DNA of 64,000 nt from Myxococcales bacterium (lineage in GTDB: Bacteria; Myxococcota_A; Polyangia; Haliangiales; Haliangiaceae), in contig JADJJK010000011.1 of NCBI GenBank assembly GCA_016706545.1, forward strand, positions 124,001 through 188,000, written 5' to 3'. This document shows, one piece after another, positions 1 through 9,893 of the stretch; position 1 is the stretch's first letter; every line of letters begins with the position of its first letter. The position numbers and the translations under genes were made by a program. The notes below the pieces were generated by a model that saw nothing but the letters and a program-made list of their open reading frames with translations, was not told the origin of the DNA and made no database searches.

Positions 1-3000
1 TCCCCGTGCAGCTCACTCGCGCGCACCGGCGCCGCCTGGCGCTGGCGCTCCTCGGCGCGCGCCGCGAGCCGCACCGCGAGCCCTGCACCCGCCCCTTCAC
101 GCGCCAGCACCATCTGCGCCAGGACGGGGTGCTGCGGGGTCGGCGCCACGACGCCCGACACCGCCAGCTCGCGCACCTCACACACGCCCGCCGAGCCCGA
201 CCCGCCAGACGCGGCCAGCGAGGCCAGCGCCTCCAGCCAGATCTCGAGCCCCGCGAACCCAGCGCCATCGAGCGACGACAGCGGCGCTGGCGGCTGGCTC
301 ACCTCCCAGCGCGACTCGTACACGCGCTCGCGCCCAGCGGAGCGCAGGCGGCGCCCAGGCAACGCGACCACCTCGGCCGCGTCAGGCCCTTGCGCAGCGA
401 CGGACACCGGCTCGGCGTCGAACCAGTGCCGACGGCGCTCGAAGGGGTACGTCGGCAAGGCCACCTTGCGCGGCGCGGCTCCGGCGTGCGGCCGCCGCCA
501 CTCCACGCCATGCACGAACAGCGCCGCCGCTGCGCTGGCCAGCTCCCCGAGGCCATCGCCCTTCCCGCGCTGGCTCGGCACGAACGGATACGCCGCGCCG
601 AGCGCATCGAGCCCCAGCGCGCACAGCACCGGACGTGGCCCAAGTTCGACGAACACCGTCGAGGTCTGCTCCACCGCGGCGCGCAACCCGCGCTCGAACC
701 GCACCGGGCTGCGGAGCTGACGCCGCCAGTACGCCGGGGTCATGACCTCCTCACCAGCCAGCTCGCCGGTGACATTCGAGATCAAGGACAGCCGTGGCGC
801 GACGAGCGGCGGCAGCGCTGCCACCGCGGACTCGAAGGGCGCGAGCACCGGGTCCATGAGGTGCGAGTGGAACGCGGCCGAGACCTCCAGCTTCGAGGTG
901 CGCAGGCCGGCGCGCTGGGCCAGCTCGCCGAGCCGCGCGATCCCCTGCGCCGTGCCGGCCAGCACCACCTGCGCGGGACCGTTGACACCGGCCAGCTCCA
1001 CCTCGTCGCCGCAGCCGGCCTCATCCAAGAGCTCCTGGATACGATGCTCGCTGGTGCGCACCGCGAGCATCTCGCCACCTTGCCCGAGGCGCTGCATGAG
1101 CTCGCCTCGCGCCAGCGCCATGGCCATCCCGGTCTCCACGCTCATCACCCCCGCGACCTGCGCCGCCGCCAGCTCTCCGACGCTGTGCCCCATCACCACC
1201 TGCGGCTCGATGCCCCAGCCGCGCCACACCGCGGCGAGCGCGGTCTCCAGCGCGTACAGCGCGGGCTGACACCACTGGGTCTGCGCCAGCTCGTGCGCCG
1301 GGCCCTCGAACATCACCCGCAAGAGCGACGCGCCTCGCGCCGCCAGCGCTTGCGCTTCGCACCGCTCCAGCACCTCGCGCGCCAGCGGCTCGCCCTCGTG
1401 CAGCGCGCGGCCCATGCCCACGTGCTGGGCGCCCTGGCCAGAGAACAGGAAGCACACCCCGCGCGCCGCTCCTAGCGCTCGACCGCGCACCACCTCCGCG
1501 AGCGGCCCGCCGCCAGGTTCGCCCTCTGGCGCAGACGCCAGCGTCGACAGCCCGCGAACCAGCTCCAGGCGGCCAGCGCCCACCACCGCAGCGCGGTGCT
1601 CGAACCGGCTGCGCCCCTGCGCGGCGGTCAGGCACACCGAAGCCAGCTCCAGCGCAGGCTCCTCTTCGAGCTGACGCGCCACTCGTCCGGCCAGCGTCGC
1701 CAGCGCCGCCTCGCTGCGAGCGCTCAGGCAGAGCACCTGCGGCACCGCGGACCGCGCGACGTCCTCGCCGCCAGCTTGCGCTCCCGCCCGCGGCTCCGCG
1801 GTCGGCTCGGCCGGCTCGATCGGGGGCTCCTCGATGATCAGGTGCGCGTTGGTCCCGCTTAGGCCAAAGGCGCTCAGGCCGGCGAGCCGCGGCACCCCGG
1901 GCTCGCGGCGCACCCAGGGCGTCACCTGTCGCGGCACGTCGAACGGCAGCTCGGCCCACGGGATGTGCGCGCTGGGCTCCTCGAAGTGCAAGTGCGGAGG
2001 AACCTCGGCGTGCCGCATGGCGAGCACGATCTTCATCAGGCCGGCCATGCCGGCGGCGGCCTCCAGGTGACCGATGTTGGTCTTCACCGAGCCCAGCCGC
2101 AGCGGCCGCGTTCGCCCGGCCGCCAACACGCTGGCCAGCGCGCGCACCTCGATCGGATCTCCCAGCGGCGTCGCGGTGCCGTGACACTCCAGCAGATCGA
2201 TCGCCTCGGGCGAGACCCCGGCGTCCGCGAGCGCGGCCCGCACCACCGCCTCCTGCGCCGGCCCGCTGGGCACCGTCAGGCCGCCGCTCGGGCCGTCGTG
2301 GTTGGTGGCAGATCCGCGGATCAACGCCAGCACCCGATCGCCGTCGGCCCGCGCCTGCGACAGCGTCTTTAGCACCAGGACCCCGCAGCCCTCGCCGCGG
2401 ACATACCCGTCGGCCCGCGCGTCGAACGTCCGGCAGCGGCCGGTGCGCGACAGCGCCTCGATCTTCGACAGATACACGAAGGTGTGCGGCGACAGCATCA
2501 GGTGGACCCCGCCGGCCAGCGCGGCGCGCGACTCGCCGCGACGCAGGCTCTGGCAGGCCAGGTGAACCGCCACCAGCGACGAGGAGCACGCGGTGTCGAG
2601 CGCCAGGCTCGGCCCGCGCAAGCCCAGGAAGTACGAGAGCCGGCCCGCGCTGAACGCGAACGCGGTCCCGGTGCCGGTGTACGGATCCAGCTCGCCGTGG
2701 CCGCGCGAGCGGATCGTCGCGTAGTCGCCGATGCCGATGCCGATGAACACGCCGGTGGAGGTCTCGCGCAGATCGCGCGGCGCGCACCCGGCGTCCTCGA
2801 GCGCCTCCCACGCCACCTCCAGCAGCAGGCGCTGCTGCGGATCCATCGCCGCCGCCTCCTTGGGCGAGATCCGGAAGAACTCTGCGTCGAACTCATCCAC
2901 CCGGTCGAGGAACGCGCCCCAGCGCGCATAGCCCTTGGTCGGATCCTTGCCGCTTGGGTCGTAGAAGCGATCGATGTCCCAGCGATCGCCGGGCACCTCG

Positions 3001-6000
3001 GTCACCGCGTCCCCGCTGCTCCGCAGAAACCGCCAGAAGTCCTCTGGTCGAGAGGCGCCCCCGGGGAAGCGACAGCCCATCCCGACGATGGCGATCGGCT
3101 CCTGGGCTCCGGTCAAGGGCAGCGCCGCGGGCCCCGCGGTGTCGCGCACCGCCGAGCGCGCCGGCGCCTCGGGCGAACCCTTGGCGTCGACCAGTCCCTG
3201 CACCAGGTCGGTGAGCGCCGTCAGGTTGGGCCGCTCGAAGAGCAGCGTGGCCGGCAGCTCCACGCCCAGCGCGTCCTGCACGCGCGCGCGGATCTCCAGC
3301 GCCATCAGCGAATCCATCCCAAGCTCGCGCAAGCCGACCTCGGGGTCGATCGTCACGTCCGGCGCCAACCCCAGCACCTCGGCCACCACCTCGCGCAGCC
3401 GGTCTGTCAAGTAGAGCCGCCGCCGCGGACCCGCGAGGCCCGCGAGGCCCGCGAGCCACCGCGGTTGCCCGGCCGGAGCTGCGGCGGACCGTCGGCTCAG
3501 CTCCTGGCCCGCGGGGTGGGCCTGCGCCGGAGCGCGAGCCGCGTCGTCGACGACGCTCCAGCACGCGAAGAAGGGAGAGGCCAGCGCGGCCAACCTGGCC
3601 ATGCGCGCGCCGGGCTGGAACACGCCAAGCTGCGAGAAGCGCCGCTGCCCCAGGAGCGCGGACAAAGCGGCCAGCCCTTGGCGAGTGCCGAGCGGCTCCA
3701 GCCCGCCAAACTCACTCCGACCTCGCGGCCCCAGACGAGCCGCCATGCCGTCCTCGCCGAACGGGCCAAAGCCGATGCTCAGCGCCGGCAAGCCGAGCTC
3801 GCGCCGGACCTGCGCGAGCCCGTCGAGGTATCCGTTGGCCGCGCTGTACGCGGCGTAGCCCGGCGCGCCGAACACCGACGACGCCGAGCCGAACATCACG
3901 AAGAACTCGAGCGGATCGGAGAGCGTCGCCAGGTGCAGCTGCAGCGCCCCCAGCGCCTTGCCGGCGATCCCCTGGTACGAGGCGTCGGCCTCGACGCGCG
4001 GCCCCTCGCCGTGGAGGCTGCCGGCCAGGTGCAGCACGCCGCGCAGCGGGAGGCCTGCCGCGCGGACCTCCGCGAGCGCGGCGTCAAGGTCGGCCGCCAC
4101 CGCGACGTCAGCGCGCAACACGGTGACACGCGCGCCGCCAGCCCGAAGCTGCGCCAGCTCGCGCTCGACGTCCTCGCCGGGCGGTCGCCGGCCGATCAGC
4201 GCGAGGTGCTCCGCGCCTTGCTCGACCAGCCACCGCGCCACCGCCAGCCCGAGCGCCCCGAGGCCCCCGGTGACCACGTACGCGGCGCCGGCCCGGACCA
4301 CCGGATGGTAGGCCGCGCGCTCGAGCGTCACCTCGGCCAGCCGAGCCACGAGCAGCCGGTCGCCGCGGATCGCCGCGCGCTCGTCAGCGCGCTCGTCGGC
4401 GCCTGCAGCGAGCACCCGCTCGGCGAGCGCCGTGAGCCCCGCGCCCGCGTCGTCGCCAAAGGCGAGGCCCAGATCGATCGAGCTCGAGCGGCCTGGTCCA
4501 AGCCGGTGCGCCAACCCGCGGGTCAGGCTCCACACTGCGGACTCCAGCGGATCGACCCGGCAGCCCTCCGCGACCGCGACCGCCCCGCGGGTCACCACCG
4601 CGAGATGCGCGTTCGCGGCGCGGGTCGCCGGCAGCGCCTCGACCAGCCGGAGCAACGCCAGACAGCGGCCATCCCAGCGCTGCCGGAACTCTGCGCTCGC
4701 CGCTGGCCCCCGCAGCGGTGGAGAGAGCCAGACGACGCCCGCGACCTGCTCCCCCTGTCCATCCTGTCCGCCGTCGCCAGCGACCACCGCGCGCGCGTCG
4801 CGCTCCAGCTCCTCGACGCTGAGCCGCAGGAGCTCCACCGTCGCCCCGCGCTCCACCAGCGTCGTCGCCAAGGACGGCGCGAGCGCGTCCCCCGGCGCCG
4901 CCAGGATCAGGTACCGCCGACCGCCGCCGGGTGCCGACGCGACCTCCCGCGCGATCCACTCCACGCGATGCGCCGGCGGCCCGGCCACTCCATCGGCGCT
5001 CGCCGCTTGCGCCGTCGGCGCGGCGCCCGCGCCCAGGACCAGCGGATGACGCGCGCGCTCGAACGGGTAGCCCGGCAACGCCACCCGCGCCGAGGGCTCG
5101 CGCATCATCGCCGCGTGATCGACCTCGAGCCCGGCGCAGAACAGCGCGCCAGCGGCGCGGCGCAGCTCGAGCTCATCGTCCCGCCCGCGCGTCAACGTCC
5201 CCGTGACGCACCCCCACGACGCCCCGCCGCCGGCGAGCAGCGGCAGCAGCACCGGATGTGGCCCGAGCTCCAGCACCGCGGCCGGGCTCCGCGCGGCGAG
5301 CTGCGACAACGCCTCGGCAAACCGCACCGGCGCCCGAAGCTGCGCCCGCCAGTACTGCGGCGTCGCGATCTCGGGTCCTGCGCTCGCGCCGGTGACGTTG
5401 GACAGGATCTCGATCCGCGGCGGCGACAGCGTGAGGCGCCGAACCCGCTCCTCGAGCGCCTCTTGCGCCCCGTCCATGTGCCGCGAATGAAACGCGCGCG
5501 CGACCCGCAGCAGCTCGCTGGCAAGCCCCGCCGCCGCCAGCGCGCGCGCCGCGTCCGCGATCGCCTCAGGCGACCCTGCGAGGACCAGCTGCTCCTCGCC
5601 GTTTCTCGCCGCGAGCTCCACCTCTTGCCCCAGCGAGGGGTAGACCTGCCGGACCGCGCCCTCGCTGGCCCGCACCGCCAGCATCGCGCCCACCGGGGCC
5701 TGGCTCTGGCACAGCGCGCCGCGCGCCAGCGCCAGGCGCAGGCCGTCCTCCACCGAGAACACCCCGGCCACCGCCGCCGCCGCCAGCTCGCCGACGCTGT
5801 GACCGAGCACCACGGACGGCACGATCCCCCAGCTCGCCCACAGCGCCGCCAGCGCGGTCTCCACCGCGAACAGCGCGGGCTGCGTCCACTCCGTGTCCTG
5901 CAGGCGCTCCGAGGGGCCCTCGAACATGACCTCCAGCAAAGACCGCTGGCGCTCGGCCCAGGTGAGGGCCTCGCAGCGGTCGAGCGCCGCGCGCACCACC

Positions 6001-9000
6001 GGCTCCGCGGCGTACAGCGACCGCGCCATCCCCACGTACTGAGACCCTTGACCGGTGAACAGAAACGCCAGCCCACGCCGCCCGTGGGAGACCCGCCGCG
6101 CGGTCGCCTGCGCGAGCTGGTGGGCCAGCTCTTGCGCGGAGCGCCCCACCACGGCCATGCGATGCTCGAAGCGCGAGCGCCGCACGTTGCCTTCATGCGC
6201 GATCTGCGCGGCGGAGTGCGGCGTCGGGGAAAGCAACAAGTGCGAGGTCCGAGCCGCCAGTCGCTCGAGCGCCGCAGCGCTGCGCGCCGACAGGCACATG
6301 AGCGCTGGTGCCTGCCGCGCCTCCTGCGCCGGCTCGGCCCCGAACGAGGCAGACGAGGCAGACGAGGCAGACGAGGCAGACGAGGCAGACGAGGCAGACG
6401 CCCGCGGCGCCTCCTCGAGCACGACGTGGACATTGGTGCCGCTGAGGCCAAACGAGCTGACGCCGGCCAGCGCCAGCTCGTGCCCGTCGATCGCGCGCTG
6501 GCGTTCCACCACCTCCAGCCGCAGCGCGTCCCAGGGGACCCGCGAGTTTGGCGTGGTGAAGCCGACCTGCGCTGGCAGGGTGCGCCGCGCCAGCGCCAGC
6601 GCGACCTTCATCACCCCCGCGAGCCCCGCAGCCGCCTCCAGGTGCCCAAGGTTTGCCTTCACCGAGCCGACGAGCAGCGGCCTGGTCCGCCCTGGGCTCA
6701 GCGCCCTGCCCAGCGCGCGAAGCTCGATCGGATCTCCAAGCGGGGTGCCCGTGCCATGGCACTCCACGTAGCAGATCTGCGCTGGCGAGACGCCAGCCGA
6801 CTCGACGGCCGCGCGCACCACCGCCTCTTGCGCCAGGCCGTTTGGCGCCAACAGCCCGTTGCTGGTGCCGTCGTGATTGACCGCGGAGCCACGCACCACG
6901 GCCCAGATCCGATCACCAGCGGCCTGCGCGTCGGACAGGCGCTTGAGCACCACCATCGCGGCGCCCTCAGCCCGGACATATCCATCCGCCGCGTCGTCGA
7001 AGCTCCGACACGCGCCGGCGGCCGAGAGCGCGCCGAGCCGGCTCAGGTACGCGGTGCCCACCGCCGAAAGCACCACGTTGACGCCGCCAGCCAGCGCGAA
7101 GTCGCATTCGCCCTGCCGCAGGCTCTGGCAGGCCAGGTGCAGCGCCAGGAGCGACGACGAGCACGCGGTGTCCACCGCCATCGTCGGCCCGCACAGGTTG
7201 AGCACGTGCGAGATGCGGCCCGCCGCGGTGCTCGGCGCCGAGCCGGTGCCGCCATACGGATCGAGCGCCGCCAGGTCCTGCCGGCGCTCGAGCAACCGAG
7301 CCAGATCATCGCTGCAGAGGCCGATGAACACACCGCCCGGCGCGGGTCGCTCGCGATGAACCGGCACGCCTGCGTCCTCCAGCGCCTGCCACCCCACCTC
7401 CAGGAGCAGCCGGTGCTGGGGATCCAGCGTCCGCACCTCGCGCGGCGCGATCCCGAAGAACTCCGGATCAAACGACTCGAGATCGTCGAGCACCCCCATG
7501 CGTCGCGAGGTGATGCCCGCGCGATCGAGGTCCACCGGCTCGCCGGCCAGGCGAGACCAGCGCTCGACCGGCAACGGCGACAGCGCGTCCTGGCCGTCGA
7601 GCAGGACGCGCCAGAACGCCTCCAGATCATGTGCCTGCCCAGGCAACCGACAGGCCATGCCCACGATGGCCACCGCGTCGTTGCCTGGGCGCGCGGGCTG
7701 ACGCATCGGCGCCCAGGACGCGCCGCCGCCGGCCAGGTGATCGGCGAGCGCCAGGATGGTCGGGTGCTCGTAGGCGATCGTGCTGGGCACCTCGAGGTGC
7801 AGGTCTCGCTCCAGCGAGGCGGCGAGCTCCACGGCCTCACGCGAGCCGAGCCCGAGCGCCGCGAGCGGAGCGCGCACGTCCACCTCTGCCGTCGACACCC
7901 GCGCGAGGCTCGCGACCCGCTCCACCAGCCACTGCAGCAGGCGCTCGCGACCGGGCGCATCGGCGACCGCCGGCTCCGCCCCCGCTTGATCCGCCGCGCC
8001 GGCCGCTTGCTCGGCCGCGCCAGCTCGCGCGCCGGCCCTCGCGGACGACGTGTACGCGCCACCGGACGGCGTCACGATCTCGAGCGGGGTCAAGGAGCCG
8101 TCTTCCAGCGCCGCCGCCGCCGCCCGCCGCTGCAGCTTGCCGCTGGTGGTGCGCGGCAGCGCGCCGCGCCGCAGCAGCACGAGGCGCCTCGGCGACACGC
8201 CGTGCTCCTCGACCAGCGCTCGGCGCGCCGCGTCGACCACCTCCCGGCGCGTCGCCTCATCGCCGAGCTGCTTGATCTCGACGAGGACCGACAGCGCCTC
8301 GCGCTGGTCGAACTCGGAGGAGAACGCCACCACGCCGCCGAGCACCACCGCCGGGTGGCAAGACTCCACCGCGAGCTCCAGATCCTGCGGGTAGTGATTG
8401 CGACCATCCAGGATCACCAGATCCTTGAGGCGCCCGGTAACAAACAGCTCCCCGTCCTGCAAGAAGCCCAGATCGCCGGTGCGCAAGAACGGCTGGCCCT
8501 CGCCTGGCTCCCCGGCGACGCGGGCGCCGAAGGTGCGCGCGCTGGCTTCGTCGTCGCGCCAGTACCCAGCCGCCACGCTCGCGCCGCGGACCCAGATCTC
8601 CCCGACCTCGCCATCTCCCAGCGACCGAGCGTGCTCGGCCTCGACGATCGCGACCTCGAGACCTGCCGCGACCTGCCCGCACGACACAAGGACGCTGCTG
8701 CCCTGGGCGCGCGGCTCGATCGAGCCTGTGCCCGCGTCAAGCTGACGCACCTGCCCGCGCGCCAGCGCCGCGCTGTCCACTTGCAGGATCCGGGGCGCTG
8801 TCTTTGCAGGACGGCGGCCAGACACCAGCAAGGTCGCCTCCGCGAGCCCGTAGCAAGGATAGAACAGCTCCGGACTCACGCCCCAGCGGCCAAACCTCTC
8901 GACAAATCGCGCAAGGATATCCGCGCGAACCGGCTCCGCGCCGTTGAACGCCACGCGCCAGCAGGAGAGATCGACGCCCTGCAGATCCTCGTCTCGAACC

Positions 9001-9839
9001 TGCCGAATACAGTAGTCATAGCCAAAGGACGGCGCCGCGCTGAAGTACAGCCGATGCTCGGAGATGAGCTGCAGCCAGCGCGCCGGCCGTCGCAAGAACG
9101 ACACCGGAGACATCAGCAACACCTCGGTGCCCAGAAACAGCGGCTGCAAGAGCCCCCCCACCAAGCCCATGTCATGAGAGAGCGGCAGCCAGCTCAGCCC
9201 GGGGCCGATCCCGCCATGAACAGCGGCGATCATTCGCTCATTCTCGAGCAAATTCCGGTGCGTGACGAGCACGCCCTTCGGGTTGCTTGTCGATCCGGAA
9301 GTGTATTGCAGCCAGGCAACCGAGTCCGGATCTGGAAGATTAGTTAACTCAACTACATTGCTAGAGGTCTCCTGGCTCTGCGCTGATGACTGTTGGTCAA
9401 TACAGATCCAGCGAATCTGATTCAGCTCTTCGAGATCCCCCAGCTTCTGCAGTTGCTCGCGCTCCACAGCGCCACCCAGAATCGCCGCGGGTCGGGCGTC
9501 CCTCACCACCGCCTGCATCCGCGCGCGAAACCGCACGAGCCTCGCCTGATCTGGAACGCCGAGCGGCACCGCGATGGCGCCCGCGACCAGGCAAGCCAGA
9601 AACCCCAGCGACACGTCGACCTCCGAGCGCGCCAGCAGCAACACCGTCGAGCCGACGCAGCCTTCCTCGCGCAGCCGCGCAGCGAGCGCAGAGACTCGAG
9701 CCCACAGCTCGCCGTAGGTCAGGCGCAACGAAGGCCCACCCTCCGCACCAACGAACGTCAACGCCCAAGACCGCGGCGCGCGCCCCGCATGCTCATGCAA
9801 GATTGCGGGCAGAGACTGCTGACTCACTCCCACAACCAT
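1..9839 (-). CDS. Type I polyketide synthase with FAAL loading module, C-terminus beyond window
   Basis: Activates a fatty acid as acyl-adenylate, loads it on an ACP and extends it with malonyl units. 3279 residues are visible. Order (approximate residues): fatty acyl-AMP ligase 1-600 with YTSGSTSNPKG; ACP with Ser666 in LGSREAVE; KS 720-1140, Cys893 in TACSSS, plus HGTGTPLGDPIE; AT with Ser1348 in GHSVGE and an AFHS motif typical of malonyl-CoA; KR near 1857 (TGGLGALG) with active-site Tyr in YSAAN; ACP with Ser2177 in GMDSLMA; KS with Cys2418; AT with Ser2886, again AFHS; then the start of a DH fold lacking its catalytic His. Start chosen at ATG 9839 because TGA lies in frame two codons upstream; the Shine-Dalgarno is weak. 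Start and left edge share one frame, and active-site codons checked along it stay in that frame. It follows the MutS-like gene by 54 bp. Confidence 0.95.
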   Translation of the reverse strand, partial: MVVGVSQQSLPAILHEHAGRAPRSWALTFVGAEGGPSLRLTYGELWARVSALAARLREEGCVGSTVLLLARSEVDVSLGFLACLVAGAIAVPLGVPDQARLVRFRARMQAVVRDARPAAILGGAVEREQLQKLGDLEELNQIRWICIDQQSSAQSQETSSNVVELTNLPDPDSVAWLQYTSGSTSNPKGVLVTHRNLLENERMIAAVHGGIGPGLSWLPLSHDMGLVGGLLQPLFLGTEVLLMSPVSFLRRPARWLQLISEHRLYFSAAPSFGYDYCIRQVRDEDLQGVDLSCWRVAFNGAEPVRADILARFVERFGRWGVSPELFYPCYGLAEATLLVSGRRPAKTAPRILQVDSAALARGQVRQLDAGTGSIEPRAQGSSVLVSCGQVAAGLEVAIVEAEHARSLGDGEVGEIWVRGASVAAGYWRDDEASARTFGARVAGEPGEGQPFLRTGDLGFLQDGELFVTGRLKDLVILDGRNHYPQDLELAVESCHPAVVLGGVVAFSSEFDQREALSVLVEIKQLGDEATRREVVDAARRALVEEHGVSPRRLVLLRRGALPRTTSGKLQRRAAAAALEDGSLTPLEIVTPSGGAYTSSARAGARAGAAEQAAGAADQAGAEPAVADAPGRERLLQWLVERVASLARVSTAEVDVRAPLAALGLGSREAVELAASLERDLHLEVPSTIAYEHPTILALADHLAGGGASWAPMRQPARPGNDAVAIVGMACRLPGQAHDLEAFWRVLLDGQDALSPLPVERWSRLAGEPVDLDRAGITSRRMGVLDDLESFDPEFFGIAPREVRTLDPQHRLLLEVGWQALEDAGVPVHRERPAPGGVFIGLCSDDLARLLERRQDLAALDPYGGTGSAPSTAAGRISHVLNLCGPTMAVDTACSSSLLALHLACQSLRQGECDFALAGGVNVVLSAVGTAYLSRLGALSAAGACRSFDDAADGYVRAEGAAMVVLKRLSDAQAAGDRIWAVVRGSAVNHDGTSNGLLAPNGLAQEAVVRAAVESAGVSPAQICYVECHGTGTPLGDPIELRALGRALSPGRTRPLLVGSVKANLGHLEAAAGLAGVMKVALALARRTLPAQVGFTTPNSRVPWDALRLEVVERQRAIDGHELALAGVSSFGLSGTNVHVVLEEAPRASASSASSASSASSASSASFGAEPAQEARQAPALMCLSARSAAALERLAARTSHLLLSPTPHSAAQIAHEGNVRRSRFEHRMAVVGRSAQELAHQLAQATARRVSHGRRGLAFLFTGQGSQYVGMARSLYAAEPVVRAALDRCEALTWAERQRSLLEVMFEGPSERLQDTEWTQPALFAVETALAALWASWGIVPSVVLGHSVGELAAAAVAGVFSVEDGLRLALARGALCQSQAPVGAMLAVRASEGAVRQVYPSLGQEVELAARNGEEQLVLAGSPEAIADAARALAAAGLASELLRVARAFHSRHMDGAQEALEERVRRLTLSPPRIEILSNVTGASAGPEIATPQYWRAQLRAPVRFAEALSQLAARSPAAVLELGPHPVLLPLLAGGGASWGCVTGTLTRGRDDELELRRAAGALFCAGLEVDHAAMMREPSARVALPGYPFERARHPLVLGAGAAPTAQAASADGVAGPPAHRVEWIAREVASAPGGGRRYLILAAPGDALAPSLATTLVERGATVELLRLSVEELERDARAVVAGDGGQDGQGEQVAGVVWLSPPLRGPAASAEFRQRWDGRCLALLRLVEALPATRAANAHLAVVTRGAVAVAEGCRVDPLESAVWSLTRGLAHRLGPGRSSSIDLGLAFGDDAGAGLTALAERVLAAGADERADERAAIRGDRLLVARLAEVTLERAAYHPVVRAGAAYVVTGGLGALGLAVARWLVEQGAEHLALIGRRPPGEDVERELAQLRAGGARVTVLRADVAVAADLDAALAEVRAAGLPLRGVLHLAGSLHGEGPRVEADASYQGIAGKALGALQLHLATLSDPLEFFVMFGSASSVFGAPGYAAYSAANGYLDGLAQVRRELGLPALSIGFGPFGEDGMAARLGPRGRSEFGGLEPLGTRQGLAALSALLGQRRFSQLGVFQPGARMARLAALASPFFACWSVVDDAARAPAQAHPAGQELSRRSAAAPAGQPRWLAGLAGLAGPRRRLYLTDRLREVVAEVLGLAPDVTIDPEVGLRELGMDSLMALEIRARVQDALGVELPATLLFERPNLTALTDLVQGLVDAKGSPEAPARSAVRDTAGPAALPLTGAQEPIAIVGMGCRFPGGASRPEDFWRFLRSSGDAVTEVPGDRWDIDRFYDPSGKDPTKGYARWGAFLDRVDEFDAEFFRISPKEAAAMDPQQRLLLEVAWEALEDAGCAPRDLRETSTGVFIGIGIGDYATIRSRGHGELDPYTGTGTAFAFSAGRLSYFLGLRGPSLALDTACSSSLVAVHLACQSLRRGESRAALAGGVHLMLSPHTFVYLSKIEALSRTGRCRTFDARADGYVRGEGCGVLVLKTLSQARADGDRVLALIRGSATNHDGPSGGLTVPSGPAQEAVVRAALADAGVSPEAIDLLECHGTATPLGDPIEVRALASVLAAGRTRPLRLGSVKTNIGHLEAAAGMAGLMKIVLAMRHAEVPPHLHFEEPSAHIPWAELPFDVPRQVTPWVRREPGVPRLAGLSAFGLSGTNAHLIIEEPPIEPAEPTAEPRAGAQAGGEDVARSAVPQVLCLSARSEAALATLAGRVARQLEEEPALELASVCLTAAQGRSRFEHRAAVVGAGRLELVRGLSTLASAPEGEPGGGPLAEVVRGRALGAARGVCFLFSGQGAQHVGMGRALHEGEPLAREVLERCEAQALAARGASLLRVMFEGPAHELAQTQWCQPALYALETALAAVWRGWGIEPQVVMGHSVGELAAAQVAGVMSVETGMAMALARGELMQRLGQGGEMLAVRTSEHRIQELLDEAGCGDEVELAGVNGPAQVVLAGTAQGIARLGELAQRAGLRTSKLEVSAAFHSHLMDPVLAPFESAVAALPPLVAPRLSLISNVTGELAGEEVMTPAYWRRQLRSPVRFERGLRAAVEQTSTVFVELGPRPVLCALGLDALGAAYPFVPSQRGKGDGLGELASAAAALFVHGVEWRRPHAGAAPRKVALPTYPFERRRHWFDAEPVSVAAQGPDAAEVVALPGRRLRSAGRERVYESRWEVSQPPAPLSSLDGAGFAGLEIWLEALASLAASGGSGSAGVCEVRELAVSGVVAPTPQHPVLAQMVLAREGAGAGLAVRLAARAEERQRQAAPVRASELHG
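6346..6399 (-). repeat. Six 9-bp tandem repeats in PKS KS-AT linker
   Basis: Six perfect copies of gaggcagac (plus strand) lie between the first KS and AT domains. On the coding strand they encode a run of Ala-Ser-Ser triplets, a flexible linker. The unit is a multiple of three, so copy-number change would lengthen the linker without breaking the frame. Confidence 0.9.
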
Positions 9840-9893
9840 GACTCAGGCAATCAGACATACACGCCACGACACGAGAATGCAAACCACCGTCCG

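Noticed and set aside
2484..9347. Open frame of 2287 codons on the plus strand
   Set aside because: It is Arg/His/Gln-rich and antisense to the PKS, whose domains and active sites read continuously on the minus strand. High GC creates such shadows.
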